A stretch of 64,000 nucleotides of DNA from Paucibacter sp. B2R-40 (GTDB lineage: Bacteria > Pseudomonadota > Gammaproteobacteria > Burkholderiales > Burkholderiaceae_C): contig NZ_JAJIRP010000006.1 of assembly GCF_025717555.1 (NCBI RefSeq), positions 309,778 to 373,777 of the forward strand. Reading direction: 5' to 3'. Positions 35,965 through 45,083 of the stretch are shown piece by piece. The notes below the pieces were generated by a model. That model ran no database searches. It had not been told where the DNA came from and saw nothing but the letters and a program-made list of their open reading frames with translations. The position numbers were made by a program, and so were the translations under genes. Position 1 is the stretch's first letter, and each line of letters opens with the position of its first letter.

Positions 35965-37509
35965 ATGCTCAAATTTCGCCGAAAACACGACGCACAAGGC
36001 TGCACGTGGACGGAGATATTTCCTGGTCAGATTGGTAGCGGCCTTCATGAAGACACCGATTACTTACTTAGCACTGAAAACCAGTGCGACGTTCGCGTAT
36101 TTGTAGATGACGTCGAGTTGACATGCTGTTCTGAGTCTTTGTTTTCCTGGCGTCCATGTTTCTACGCTGGACGAGTCAATGTTGACGTCTTGAAAAATAA
36201 CGAGATTAGTACGCGGTACTTTCTTGATGTCAGCCCAAGCAAATCGAAGTCCGGTCAGAGTCAGTTTGACGACATGGTTGCCGAAATTAGGGACTACGAC
36301 CAAACACTGTTAGGCGGGACGGTGGCCGCGACCATAGAGTTTGGGCATCAAGTCGGAATTGGAAAGTTTGCAAATGACATTCTGCTCACTAGGCTGAGGG
36401 AACACGGCCCAATCTTTCTTACTGCCTTGGAAGCCATTGCTCGCGCACCTCACAGGTCTCTCAAAGCTGAGTCCAAAGTGTTGCCGCTTTCTCGAATCCG
36501 TGTGCTGCACCCAACAGCTTTACGTGACCGGCGTCTTGTCGCAATTGTCACCGGCCAATCAGTAAGCGAAGAGGATTTTGACTCCATTCAACTCACCAGC
36601 TCAACGTCTACGCCAACATTTGACACACCTGCCAACCGAGCGCTGCTTGCCTTACTGAAACGATTTAGAGCCGCGGTGGCAAGAACCCAAGAAGTTGTGC
36701 AGAACCTGAAGTTAGAAGCCCCTCAGGATGAGCAAATGACCAGGGTAAAGCGTCGACTTGCAGACCTTGAGTCTCTCAGTTGCCGAACACATAGATTGCT
36801 CGTCTGCTCAACGTTTAGTGAAGTCACCTCCGGCGAAACCTCGGCAGCGGGCCTCACCCAGGTAGCTGCCCAACCAAAATACAGTCGCGCCTATCGTATC
36901 GGACATCGGTCTATGTCCATCGCCGTAGAGGGTGGAGAAACTCAGGACCATTTACATGCGCCGCCCTCATGGGGTATCTATGAAACGTGGTGCTATCTTT
37001 TGGTCCTCAAATCGATAGTAGAGATTACCGGAGTCTTAGGTCTGACTTCTAAGCCGCGCGCGGCATCTGCGGAGCGAAGTACCTCCTTTACCATCTCAGA
37101 CGGCAGCTCTCTTGAGGTGCTGTTTCAAGCAACATTTCCCTCCCTGAAAGCCGCAGGCAGTAGGTCTGGGTGGAGCCTTTCCAAGGAGCGAAGGCCGGAT
37201 ATTGTTTTGATTCAAACCGTGCACGGCAAGGAACAAATGTTGGTATTCGATGCGAAGTGGCGGCATGGGCGCGAATACATCTTGGACGCAATGGAGTCCG
37301 GCCACATCTATCACGATGCTTTGCGCCTTGGCTTTGAACCGCCTACTCACTGCCTGCTACTACTGCCTGGTTCAACTTGTGTTCAGGAGTTAGAACAAGA
37401 TGATTACATCACTTCACATGGCGTAGGAGCCTTCAGCAGCATCAGCATCGGAATGGCAGGGCCAGACAGGCTCAAGCAGTGGCTGAAAAAGTGGTTGGCC
37501 GCCTCATAA
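35965..37509 (+). CDS. McrC-like nuclease (DUF2357 / PD-(D/E)XK)
   Basis: 514 residues from the ATG at 35965 (a TTG at 35953 is possible). N-terminal ~100 residues are beta-rich (DUF2357-type). Nuclease motifs: D of RRPDIVLIQ (~411) and DAKW of MLVFDAKWRHG (~427-430), the D-x-K pattern of the DUF2357/McrC nuclease, then an alpha-helical end. With the upstream McrB-like gene this forms a type IV restriction pair that attacks modified DNA. The exact modification cannot be told from sequence. Confidence 0.86.
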   Translation: MLKFRRKHDAQGCTWTEIFPGQIGSGLHEDTDYLLSTENQCDVRVFVDDVELTCCSESLFSWRPCFYAGRVNVDVLKNNEISTRYFLDVSPSKSKSGQSQFDDMVAEIRDYDQTLLGGTVAATIEFGHQVGIGKFANDILLTRLREHGPIFLTALEAIARAPHRSLKAESKVLPLSRIRVLHPTALRDRRLVAIVTGQSVSEEDFDSIQLTSSTSTPTFDTPANRALLALLKRFRAAVARTQEVVQNLKLEAPQDEQMTRVKRRLADLESLSCRTHRLLVCSTFSEVTSGETSAAGLTQVAAQPKYSRAYRIGHRSMSIAVEGGETQDHLHAPPSWGIYETWCYLLVLKSIVEITGVLGLTSKPRAASAERSTSFTISDGSSLEVLFQATFPSLKAAGSRSGWSLSKERRPDIVLIQTVHGKEQMLVFDAKWRHGREYILDAMESGHIYHDALRLGFEPPTHCLLLLPGSTCVQELEQDDYITSHGVGAFSSISIGMAGPDRLKQWLKKWLAAS

Positions 37510-37581
37510 GACTGTTCTCCTCATAGAACTCGTTGGCAACAAACGGTCGAGGCCATCACCACATATAAACATGCGGTCCTA

Positions 37582-37612
37582 GACCTGATTCCACTACTTT
37601 CGGAATCAGGTC
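37582..37612 (+). repeat. inverted repeat overlapping a translation start
   Basis: GACCTGATTCC, 9-base loop, GGAATCAGGTC: a perfect 11-bp stem whose right arm ends one base before the ATG at 37613 and includes the only Shine-Dalgarno-like bases (CAGG). It could be a repressor operator or an mRNA hairpin that hides the ribosome-binding site. Confidence 0.6.
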
Positions 37613-38401
37613 ATGAAACAAGCCAACCCAGCACAACCACTGCCCCGCGACGAGTACGGCGCTCTTGATACAGCCTCGTCGCTGACTCCACCGCTTCGCA
37701 AAGATGCACAGGCATTCATTGCCGACAGCGTCAAAGCCAATCTGCTTCCAGCCCCCTACCAGACCTTTTCCAAGCGAGAGTACGAGTGCCTGAACCTCGA
37801 CATCTACGACGTTCTTGTTTTCAGAGGGCGCGTCAAAGGACTGATTATCCAAGCGCGCACCTTTTGGAGAGATACACGCAAGGGGTACACAAGAAGCACG
37901 AAAACGTACTACTTGGTTCTCAAAGCCAAACGAAAGCTGACCGCGTCAGTGATTGAGAACAACACTTGCTCCAAGCGTGCCAAGAACACAACCGCGCTCG
38001 GCCAGCTTGTCAACCACTACATGGGCAAGATTGAAGTCAAATGCAAGAAGCCGTTGGTACCAATCTCTTGGGCGTACAAGGTACTGGCAAAAGACCCTGA
38101 CGGACGCCTGCTCAGCGCTTTTGACGACTCTGAATACAAGATTGGAAAATGGCGGCAAGAAGCAGTTGCAGACGACCACGGCGGGGGCTTCTACTACTAC
38201 GATGACCAAGAACTGGCGATTGCCGCTACAGAGCGCGGCCAGACCTTCTCCGACTCCGTTTCGGCCGGCAAGCAGCTCGTACTTTGCCTGGTTGAGGTCT
38301 CAGGCCGGACAGTTGAATACAACGATGGCAAGAAGGCATCTTCGCGGCTTCGAGTCATGCAAGAGCTTCAGGCCGTGGTGCTTGGCTCTGGAGCAGAGTG
38401 A
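37613..38401 (+). CDS. hypothetical protein
   Basis: 262 residues, no domain recognised. Predicted alpha/beta (SKREYECLNLDIYDVLVFRGRVKGLIIQARTFWRD, then LGQLVNHYMGKIEV, then GGGFYYYDDQELAIAATERGQ). No signal peptide or membrane helix. Starts 104 bases after the McrC-like stop; an 11-bp inverted repeat sits directly on its start. It may be under its own control or be part of the McrBC-like locus. Possibly a phage or plasmid-derived gene. Confidence 0.65.
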   Translation: MKQANPAQPLPRDEYGALDTASSLTPPLRKDAQAFIADSVKANLLPAPYQTFSKREYECLNLDIYDVLVFRGRVKGLIIQARTFWRDTRKGYTRSTKTYYLVLKAKRKLTASVIENNTCSKRAKNTTALGQLVNHYMGKIEVKCKKPLVPISWAYKVLAKDPDGRLLSAFDDSEYKIGKWRQEAVADDHGGGFYYYDDQELAIAATERGQTFSDSVSAGKQLVLCLVEVSGRTVEYNDGKKASSRLRVMQELQAVVLGSGAE

Positions 38402-38788
38402 GCGTTCTCCAGTCAAGGAGGATAGCTTTTTTAGTCAAATTTTGCTGACCGTTCAGATTGAAAATGTTGAACCGTTACTATCTGATTCAGCCAGCCGCCA
38501 TGTACTTGTTGGTACGAATCCAATGAATTTCAGCTGCTACATAGTGCCCTTGCCAACACTCGATTCTGACTCCCACCATGTACTTTATAGCCCCACAACT
38601 ACAACTCCAATCGCGGGATACGCTGGACGATTGCAGCCATTCAACATCAAATCTCACAGGCCAGAAACTGCGGGATGGTACTTGCACCGACATGAAATAC
38701 AAGCATAAATGTCGGCAAACTTAATAGGGTCCGGATGAGCGACCTGTTGAAATTCACTGCAAGTAAACCGCAAATTTCGCTACTCAGT
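38402..38788. other. non-coding or decayed stretch
   Basis: About 390 bases. A plus-strand frame to 38708 (with LTVQIENVEPLLSDSA) is continuous with a shadow frame of the previous gene and has no start with a ribosome-binding site. I cannot support a gene. Moderately AT-rich. Confidence 0.3.
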
Positions 38789-39352
38789 TCAGAACGGAAG
38801 AAAGTCAACGCGCCTGCAAGCCGAGACTTGCTTTGTCGTTGGGTCGACTGACTCACAGTTCGCGTAGCATGCCTCCATTTCCGATTTCGATACCAGTGCA
38901 GAATCCCTGCACGACTTCCAGCACTGTTCGCGAACGTCCATATCCATGAACCTAGCAGAATCAACCTGCCCACGGTCATGCGCTGCTTGCATGGCGGCAG
39001 TATCAAGATACGGAAGACGTGGGACGACGTACGATTGAAGACGCTCAATGTTATTTTTTAGCATGACAACGTCTTGACGGGAATTGGCAACTGCATTTGA
39101 TATTGAAGCTTGCTGAGATTGTTCTGTAGCACTCCGAAGTTCTTCAAGCTTTGACGATACCTTCTGTTGGGCGGCAATGAGACTGCGATTTACCGCGATG
39201 CAGTAGCTTGACCTCATTTCGATATCATTGGGCAATCGCCTAGCGTTACGCCGAACCTCTTGGTCATTGGATTGTCCAAATACCAATGGGATTACGCCAA
39301 TTAAAAATAGGGCCAAAAGGCCGCGATGCCCATGCATGTTTTCTATCTCCAT
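38789..39352 (-). CDS. hypothetical exported protein
   Basis: 187 residues from the ATG at 39352 (the frame extends to 39487 but that part is not coding-like). N-terminal Sec-like signal (GLLALFLIGVIPLVFGQ). The mature part is helical with a coiled-coil region (LIAAQQKVSSKLEELRSATEQSQQ) and six cysteines near the C-terminus (REQCWKSC, EACYANC, SACRR), suggesting disulfides in the periplasm. Not recognised. Confidence 0.62.
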   Translation of the reverse strand: MEIENMHGHRGLLALFLIGVIPLVFGQSNDQEVRRNARRLPNDIEMRSSYCIAVNRSLIAAQQKVSSKLEELRSATEQSQQASISNAVANSRQDVVMLKNNIERLQSYVVPRLPYLDTAAMQAAHDRGQVDSARFMDMDVREQCWKSCRDSALVSKSEMEACYANCESVDPTTKQVSACRRVDFLPF

Positions 39353-39492
39353 ACGGTGCGTTAAACGTTCGGGTGAACCTGGCGCCAAGGGCGATACGCC
39401 AGGGCCGGGCTGAAGAAAATGTAGAGAGTCCCTTTTTCTCCCCGCATCGGTCAATTCAGCCTTTGCTTGAAGATAACACACACTCATATGAA

Positions 39493-39524
39493 CGTCGCTC
39501 GCTCCCCTTTTGGGGGGAGCGACG
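39493..39524. repeat. GC-rich hairpin
   Basis: CGTCGCTC ... GAGCGACG with inner CCCC/GGGG pairing around a TTTT loop; a long, almost perfect stem. It lies between two leftward genes and has no T-tract on the leftward side. Could be a transcription attenuator or an element boundary. Confidence 0.45.
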
Positions 39525-39701
39525 CAAATCCTATTTGACTGCTCTGGGCAACAAACCTGGCAGGAAGTAACCAGCCGACGAAAAAATCAACAGACCAGCC
39601 GCCGCTAAATTGGCCCGAATGGGGTAGACATTTTTGAATTGAGACTGGCCGCACCGAATCGGACAAAGCACTCTATTGCTTCAGTAGACGCAGATTGACT
39701 T

Positions 39702-40328
39702 TCAGGCCTTGGTCTTAACGAACCCACACCGCTGCAACGCCCTCATCAGGCTATCTTGGCCATCACCGCCCACTGCTGAAAACAACTCTTGCCAAAGTCG
39801 GTAGGTCTTCGTTTCACGCACCCCTGTTGCCGGCGCAGTGCCGTAATGTCCGGCATCGACTGCTTTGACTGCAATTTTGATTGACGCCATCGCTGCCCCC
39901 AAGGGGTCGCCCACTTTCTCGTGTGGGACTGCCGGGGCTAAGGTACTGCCGGCCAGGCCATGCAATGCCTCTGTCAGCTGATTGATGGCAGCCAGGGGCA
40001 CAGCCTTGGTCTTGCCCAAGCTGGCTGCCTCCAACACGAGCTTGTGCGCTTCCTTGATGCGCCAAACAGGGTCAACTTTGTGAGCAACTTCTTCAGCCTT
40101 CCTTTGGGCCTCCCGTCGCTGGGCAGGGACGACGACGCGGTCCATCAGGTGCTGGCGTTGCTCTGGTGTGAGACTGGCTTCAAGGTTATCTGGAATAACC
40201 CGTGAATCCCACGGCAAGCTGCAGACCTGCGTTTGGCGTGTGAAACCGTGAGAGTTGCCTTCAACGCCCTTACGGACATAGGTGGACTCAATGAGGAGGA
40301 CGCGGTTGCCGCGGCGCTTTGTTTGCAA
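39702..40328 (-). CDS. hypothetical protein
   Basis: 208 residues, no domain recognised. Basic N-terminus, then helical (ASLTPEQRQHLMDRVVVPAQRREAQRKAEEVAHKVD). Contains conserved-looking TKAVPLAAINQLTEALHGLAG and a C-terminal HYGTAPATGVRETKTYRLWQELF. The style (short, helical, Ala/Gln-rich) is common in genes carried by conjugative and integrative elements, but this is only a resemblance. Monocistronic as far as can be seen. Confidence 0.6.
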   Translation of the reverse strand: MQTKRRGNRVLLIESTYVRKGVEGNSHGFTRQTQVCSLPWDSRVIPDNLEASLTPEQRQHLMDRVVVPAQRREAQRKAEEVAHKVDPVWRIKEAHKLVLEAASLGKTKAVPLAAINQLTEALHGLAGSTLAPAVPHEKVGDPLGAAMASIKIAVKAVDAGHYGTAPATGVRETKTYRLWQELFSAVGGDGQDSLMRALQRCGFVKTKA

Positions 40329-40575
40329 TTGGGGCTCCAGTAGTGGGTGATGCAGGGTGTAGCTACTGGGTGCAAAGAACCAGGACTGACGAGTTCAGCG
40401 CGGACTGCTTGCCCTAAAGGTGGCCGGCATCAATGGAGAGCTTCAGCCAATGACACGCAAAACCACATTGGCACGTTCAGAATTCTTAGTCGCTCTCGAC
40501 ATTGGACTGTCATCCATCAACACTAATATCCTCCGAAGCTAAATCTGGCCAAAAACGACCTGGGGAAAGAAAAAA

Positions 40576-41664
40576 GTGAATAATCGTCTGAAAAAACAAT
40601 ATTCCGTGGCGGTAGCGCTAATCGCAATTAGCGGACTTGCCAGTGCAGCGACCTATACCACAGTCATCTTGAATACCCTGGGTGGGAAATTCAGCGAAGC
40701 TTCAGCAATTAACAACCAGGGACAAGCTGTAGGTTACTCAACTACTGCCAAAGGTGACTACCACGCAACCATTTGGACTGGTTCCTCAGCTCTAGATTTA
40801 GGTACTATCGGGGGGGGCAGCAGCCGGGCTTTTAGCATCAACGACAAGGGACAAGTTGTCGGCAATGTAGGCGGAGCGCTAGGTCACGCTGCGATTTGGG
40901 ACGGAGAAACAGCGAGAGTCATTCACGCCCCCAATGAAGTCCACAGCATGATAAGTGGAATAAACAATAACGGCCAATCTGTTGGCTATTCATCCGAATC
41001 CGCCGGTTACTTCGGGCACGCAGTACTTTGGAACGGCAATACCCCTACTACTTTAGCTCGACCAATTTATTGGTCGAACGGCGAAAGTCGGGCCTATGCC
41101 ATAAACAACTTTGGACAATCAGTAGGTTACGTGGACCTGAATACCGGTCGCCATGCAGTCTATTGGGATGGCGCGAAAGTGACCGATTTAGGAGCATCAC
41201 TACCGCAAGGTCTGGCATGGAATGAAGCGTCGGACATCAACGAGGTCGGCCAAATCGTTGGCTTTGCCAATGTTGGCGTGAAGGACTATGCAGTTCTGTG
41301 GAAGGACTCGATAGCGACATTTTTAACCAAACCAGGGGGGACATCAAGTAGGGCAACAGGCATTAACAATGCTGGTCAAGTAGTAGGCTACTCAAACAAT
41401 CGTGCCATTCTATGGAACGGTACAACTGCCACCGACTTGAATTCATTCCTAGATTTGAGCCTCGCAAGGACAGGCTGGGTGCTTCGAGAAGCCCTTGGAA
41501 TCAACGAGTCCGGTGCAATCGTGGGCAATGCTTACAACACCAAAACTCAAATGACTCAAGGGTTTATTCTTTCTCCTGTACCCGAGCCGCATACCTATGC
41601 CCTGTTGTTTACCGGTCTTGGCCTCATTGCTGGCGTTGCTCGTCGGCGCATCAAGCAGCAGTAA
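40576..41664 (+). CDS. PEP-CTERM protein with HAF repeats
   Basis: 362 residues. GTG start followed by a Sec signal (VALIAISGLASA). Seven HAF-type repeats of the pattern x-IN-x-x-GQ-x-VG-Y (AINNQGQAVGYS, SINDKGQVVGN, GINNNGQSVGY, AINNFGQSVGY, DINEVGQIVGF, GINNAGQVVGY, GINESGAIVGN). C-terminal sorting signal VPEPHTYALLFTGLGLIAGVA plus basic tail, recognised by exosortase for export or anchoring in the outer layer. Extracellular or cell-surface role. The presence of this system marks the host as an exosortase-bearing proteobacterium. Confidence 0.92.
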   Translation: MNNRLKKQYSVAVALIAISGLASAATYTTVILNTLGGKFSEASAINNQGQAVGYSTTAKGDYHATIWTGSSALDLGTIGGGSSRAFSINDKGQVVGNVGGALGHAAIWDGETARVIHAPNEVHSMISGINNNGQSVGYSSESAGYFGHAVLWNGNTPTTLARPIYWSNGESRAYAINNFGQSVGYVDLNTGRHAVYWDGAKVTDLGASLPQGLAWNEASDINEVGQIVGFANVGVKDYAVLWKDSIATFLTKPGGTSSRATGINNAGQVVGYSNNRAILWNGTTATDLNSFLDLSLARTGWVLREALGINESGAIVGNAYNTKTQMTQGFILSPVPEPHTYALLFTGLGLIAGVARRRIKQQ

Positions 41665-41733
41665 ACCGTTAGGCTTCGGTCCAGCAACAGAACCGGCTCA
41701 AGTGGCCGGCTTCTTCGCATGTGGATTCGCTTT

Positions 41734-41750
41734 GCGGAGTAAGACTCCGC
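41734..41750. repeat. small hairpin downstream of PEP-CTERM gene
   Basis: GCGGAGT-AAG-ACTCCGC, a 7-bp stem with 3-base loop ~70 bases after the PEP-CTERM stop. No T-tract; a weak terminator candidate at best. Confidence 0.3.
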
Positions 41751-41910
41751 CGATATTCCCTATGCCGAAATTGCCAGAATACCTCGCAACCCCACATTGA
41801 ACCCCACAAACGGCAAACCCGGCACAGTGGCCGGGCCTGGGAACCGCGTCAGCTTTTGCCACACCGAACTTTGCCCTCGATAATGACAACCCCCATCAAG
41901 AGCCTCTCAC

Positions 41911-42252
41911 TTGCTACACGTCCTTTTCATTTGTAGTCAAAACAAGCTGCGCAGCCCAACTGCTGAACAAGTCTTCTCAAACTGGCCTGGCGTTGAGTGC
42001 ACATCCGCAGGGACCAACAAAGGGGCTGAGAACCCTTTGACATCAGAACTGGTCGAATGGGCCGACCTGATTTTGGTCATGGAGAAGCAGCATCAGCGAA
42101 AGCTGACTGAGAAGTTCCGTGCTCAGTTGTGCTGCAAGCGGGTGGCATGCCTTGGTATTGCTGACAACTATGCATTTATGGAAGATGCCCTGGTCGAGTT
42201 GCTGCAAAGAAAAGTTAAGCCGTACTTGGTAAGGGCTGGTGCCGCAGGGTAG
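41911..42252 (+). CDS. low-molecular-weight phosphatase-like protein
   Basis: 113 residues. LFICSQNKLRSPTAE carries the Cys-x5-Arg-Ser P-loop of LMW protein tyrosine phosphatases, followed by the GTNKGAENPLTSELVEWADLILVMEKQH segment typical of the family. The usual catalytic Asp-Pro loop near the C-terminus is altered: the segment reads IADNYAFMEDALVELL, as in a shorter bacterial subgroup that reads D-x-x-x-x-M-D-P. Start is a TTG with no clear ribosome-binding site, so the N-terminus may be lost or start elsewhere. Confidence 0.78.
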   Translation: MLHVLFICSQNKLRSPTAEQVFSNWPGVECTSAGTNKGAENPLTSELVEWADLILVMEKQHQRKLTEKFRAQLCCKRVACLGIADNYAFMEDALVELLQRKVKPYLVRAGAAG

Positions 42253-42833
42253 TCAACGCAGTCTTTTGATGTGGTCGCACCCGGGTGGAACTTAGGCGAG
42301 CCGGGAGCCAAACTTGCGTGCGCGACTTGAGCCGATTCGATGCTCATCTCGAGCCTTGACTTGCGGGAATTCAATCGGCAAGAGCCGGTGCAAAAGCTTC
42401 CTGCGTGGCATATGACCAAGGTCAAGCCATATCCGTCTATCCGCTTGCCCTTGTTGTTTTCGTCATCGTGCCAGTCGGGTGTATAGGACCCGGCGTCATA
42501 AAGCGTGTGATTCGCTGGGTCTATCGCGGTTTCATCCCTGCTACCCCAGATTAGTTCAAGCAGCAGTCAAGCACCTTGCGCCCAATGCCTAAGCTCTACA
42601 ACCGAGGCAATGTCTTGAGACTTCCCAAGGCGGAGGTCTGGCGCTCCAGCTAAGTGCGGGACTTCCCAAGCAGAGGACTACAGCATCGGCCTTGCTCGCT
42701 ATGGTCGTCGCATCCCTCTCTTGGGGGTAGACCCCATTCATCCACGGGGGGTAGTTCCGCGAATCCGACAGTTAGCGCCACCCCGCAACGTACTATGAGC
42801 CGGGGCCAAGTCAGCCACTGCATGACTTCAGGG
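42253..42833. other. intergenic region, no gene seen
   Basis: About 580 bases with no supported ORF. The right end (~42755-42833) resembles the region upstream of the PEP-CTERM gene at 43424, indicating a duplication that includes upstream sequence. Confidence 0.4.
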
Positions 42834-42935
42834 ATGAAAAAAATGAAAAATCGATTGACCGGCCTTTTGAATATTGCTTTGGCGTCATTCGCCACTTCTA
42901 GTGACGTTATCAGCGCACTAAGGCAAAGCACATGA
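42834..42935 (+). pseudogene. truncated copy of a PEP-CTERM gene start
   Basis: A 33-codon frame (ATG at 42834 or 42843) whose N-terminus MKNRLTGLLNIALASFA matches the signal peptide of the gene at 43424 (MKIRLIGLVAITLSGAA). The upstream sequence is also shared (GCCAAGTCAG, ACTTCAGGGATG). It ends at a TGA that overlaps the ATG of the next gene (ATGA at 42932), so it may now serve as a short coupled leader. Likely a remnant of a local duplication. Confidence 0.55.
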
Positions 42936-43282
42936 GGAGCATCATTCTTCGCATCTTTATCACAGCACTTGGATTAGCTATTGTGACCGTTGGCACGGCG
43001 ATTCTTGTTACTGCGGCGTATGTCGGCCTCTATGTAATTGGCGCGGCGTTAGCTATTGGAGTAGTTGGCCTATTGCTTACTTCCGGTACTAGCTTTTTCA
43101 AGTTCGGTCTTGAATTCTTCAAGTCACGCGCGACAGCGCATTCCTCATCCCCAGCAGCCAATGAAGCCCGAAAAAAGCAGATTTTGAAAGCCAATGAAGA
43201 ACGAGCATTGCGTATACGCAAACTGATTGAGGCTAAAAAATCGAATGCCACTGTCGATGCTATGAAGCAAGACCAACCCTGA
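42932..43282 (+). CDS. small membrane protein
   Basis: 116 residues. Two N-terminal hydrophobic helices (IFITALGLAIVTVGTAILVTAAYV and LYVIGAALAIGVVGLLLTSG; ~8-50), then a basic, helical cytoplasmic tail (EARKKQILKANEERALRIRKLIEAKK). Not recognised. ATG overlaps the stop of the short frame upstream (ATGA), suggesting coupling. Lies within a duplication of the PEP-CTERM upstream region. Confidence 0.6.
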   Translation: MRSIILRIFITALGLAIVTVGTAILVTAAYVGLYVIGAALAIGVVGLLLTSGTSFFKFGLEFFKSRATAHSSSPAANEARKKQILKANEERALRIRKLIEAKKSNATVDAMKQDQP

Positions 43283-43423
43283 CTCCAGCAATGGGTTAGG
43301 ACTAATATTGAACGCAATGAAAATGACAGAGTCAGCGTACGCAGTGTCGGCGCTGCGCTCAAGGGCAACGAACAAAGCGCCAAGGCCAAGTCAGGCCTGC
43401 ATACAACTTCAGGGATGGGAACA

Positions 43424-44077
43424 ATGAAAATTCGATTGATTGGCCTTGTGGCTATAACTTTGTCGGGCGCTGCACAGGCTTCCCCCGTGTTCGAGGGCCG
43501 GTCATCCAATGGTGCAATTGACCTAACGTGCACGGCACACGGCGACGCCGGCACAAACATGTGCGCAATGTTCTATCACCGCAACCTCGATATCACAATT
43601 TTGAACAATTGGAGTATCGGAGCTGCCCCTTGGGACGGTTACTCTCCCTCAACTACTACGGCCCAGACACTGGCTGAGGCAGCAGGGTCCAGCGCGACTG
43701 GGTTAACAGGCTGGGGCTTACCGACTGGAGATGCAACAGAACCGGCTGGCGCCCTCAATCAGTTCAAGTCAATCTGGAATGACGTGGGTGCTTCATTTTC
43801 GTTCTTGGAGGCGCAATTTGCTGGCGTGCGAAACGCTCCATTTGATTTCTATTGGAGTAGCACTATCCAGCCAGGTTTTCCAGGTCGCGCATACGGGTTT
43901 TACACAGGAGACGGCAGGCAATTTACAGACGCTGCGTACTATGCGCTATCCGTCGTGGCTGTTCGGCCCGGAGACGTGGCCCAAGCCGTCCCAGAGCCAC
44001 AAACCTACGCCCTGATGCTGGTCGGTCTTTGCCTCATGGGCCTCGTTACCCGTCGCGACAAGAAGAAGCAATCGTGA
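43424..44077 (+). CDS. PEP-CTERM protein with DUF1566-like domain
   Basis: 217 residues from the ATG at 43424 (a 43415 ATG is possible; the chosen start gives a standard signal peptide, GLVAITLSGAAQAS). The mature part carries a DUF1566-like pattern (LTGWGLPT, FYWSST, then ALSVVAVRPG), a lectin-like fold. C-terminal VPEPQTYALMLVGLCLMGLVTRR is the exosortase PEP-CTERM sorting signal. Surface or extracellular. Its stop overlaps the next gene's GTG (GTGA). Confidence 0.87.
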   Translation: MKIRLIGLVAITLSGAAQASPVFEGRSSNGAIDLTCTAHGDAGTNMCAMFYHRNLDITILNNWSIGAAPWDGYSPSTTTAQTLAEAAGSSATGLTGWGLPTGDATEPAGALNQFKSIWNDVGASFSFLEAQFAGVRNAPFDFYWSSTIQPGFPGRAYGFYTGDGRQFTDAAYYALSVVAVRPGDVAQAVPEPQTYALMLVGLCLMGLVTRRDKKKQS

Positions 44078-44511
44078 ACATCAAATCACTCCCCCTAGCC
44101 CTCTCACTGTTCGCAAGCATTTTGAGCATAGCGATGCCAGCAAAGGCAATCGGTGCAGAAGCCGCCGAGGCTTGGGCACCAATCACAAGTAGCAATGTAG
44201 GAGACAAGTTCTACCTGCAACTCCAAGGGCTTCGGCCCAGCATAGTGAAGGGAAGATTGGGGTATAGCTCTACCATCAAATTTGTGCCAGTCCAAGGCAA
44301 CATCATGAAGCTAACACGAGCATGGGTCGCAGAAGAGGATTGTTTGCGCGGGTCTGGGCAGTGGCAGAGCACATCACTAGAGAGTGGAGACACGGACACC
44401 TTCGCCTTCGCCTTCGGCAGCGGGAACGTATCAAGCGACATCGCGCAAGCTGTTTGCATACAGCGTCAAGCTGCGCTCGAAGCAGGCGAGAAAATCAAGA
44501 AGAAGAAATAA
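44074..44511 (+). CDS. hypothetical exported protein
   Basis: 145 residues from a GTG at 44074 overlapping the preceding stop (GTGA). Sec-type signal (SLPLALSLFASILSIAMPAKA). The mature part is beta-rich (FYLQLQGLRPSIVKGRLGYSS) with a lysine-rich C-terminus (EAGEKIKKKK). Not recognised. Coupled with the PEP-CTERM gene, so likely exported with it. Possibly involved in its folding or display. Confidence 0.65.
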   Translation: MNIKSLPLALSLFASILSIAMPAKAIGAEAAEAWAPITSSNVGDKFYLQLQGLRPSIVKGRLGYSSTIKFVPVQGNIMKLTRAWVAEEDCLRGSGQWQSTSLESGDTDTFAFAFGSGNVSSDIAQAVCIQRQAALEAGEKIKKKK

Positions 44512-45083
44512 CCCGTGAGCTAGACAAGGCAATTCGCCACGTGCCCCTACTCCATTTTCCATACCAACCAGGGCTTTGCTGCAGAAGTTTTTCCTAAGCA
44601 ATAGGTACCACATCACCCGGCAGAAAATTGCCGACGATGGACCCACTAGACCGCGGTACATCGGACAGGTCCAACTGACCAGGCTGGACCTGAGCCTTCC
44701 ATCTAGCCGACTGCTCTGGAGTGCCAATGGATTGCAACGTGACAGGCGCATCGCCTCCCAGCGGGCGAGCTACTGACTCCGACAGTGGCAAGACCAAGTA
44801 CTGCCTGTTTTCGTTGATGGACGGCACCGTCCGTGCGGGCGCTGCCGGCGAAGCCGATATCAATGCCCTCGTCATCTATCAGATAAGCGCGCTGGATTTG
44901 ACCAGGCACGACACATCGCCAGTCCGGTGCCCAGGTGTGGCGTTTGCCGGCCTGCGCGTGGGGTTGTACGCGGGCAGAATCGCAGGAAAGCCCGGCGAGG
45001 GCATGGTGATGTCGCCAACTGGTGTTGTCACCGCCCGAGGCACGCCCAGCAATCATCCGCCGGAGAACGCGAAGCACTGACTT
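44512..45083. other. region with gene fragments, none secure
   Basis: Overlapping open frames on both strands. A reverse frame (44594-44875) has a plausible segment ending SENRQYLVLPLSESVARPLG-like text, and a reverse frame shifted by one (to 45077) continues upstream with AYLIDDEGIDIGFAG. A plus frame (44721-45080) also stays open. None has a good start and ribosome-binding site. The reverse pair may be a frameshifted remnant. Confidence 0.25.

Noticed and set aside
37953..38708. 251-residue forward ORF
   Set aside because: First two-thirds are a shadow of the gene at 37613; the rest lacks a start.
41698..41889. 63-residue reverse ORF
   Set aside because: Cys/Gly-rich, no ribosome-binding site; overlaps a hairpin region after the PEP-CTERM gene.
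44703..45077. reverse ORF of 124 residues
   Set aside because: Mostly noise; only a short coding-like patch shared with a shifted frame, so noted as a possible remnant region instead.
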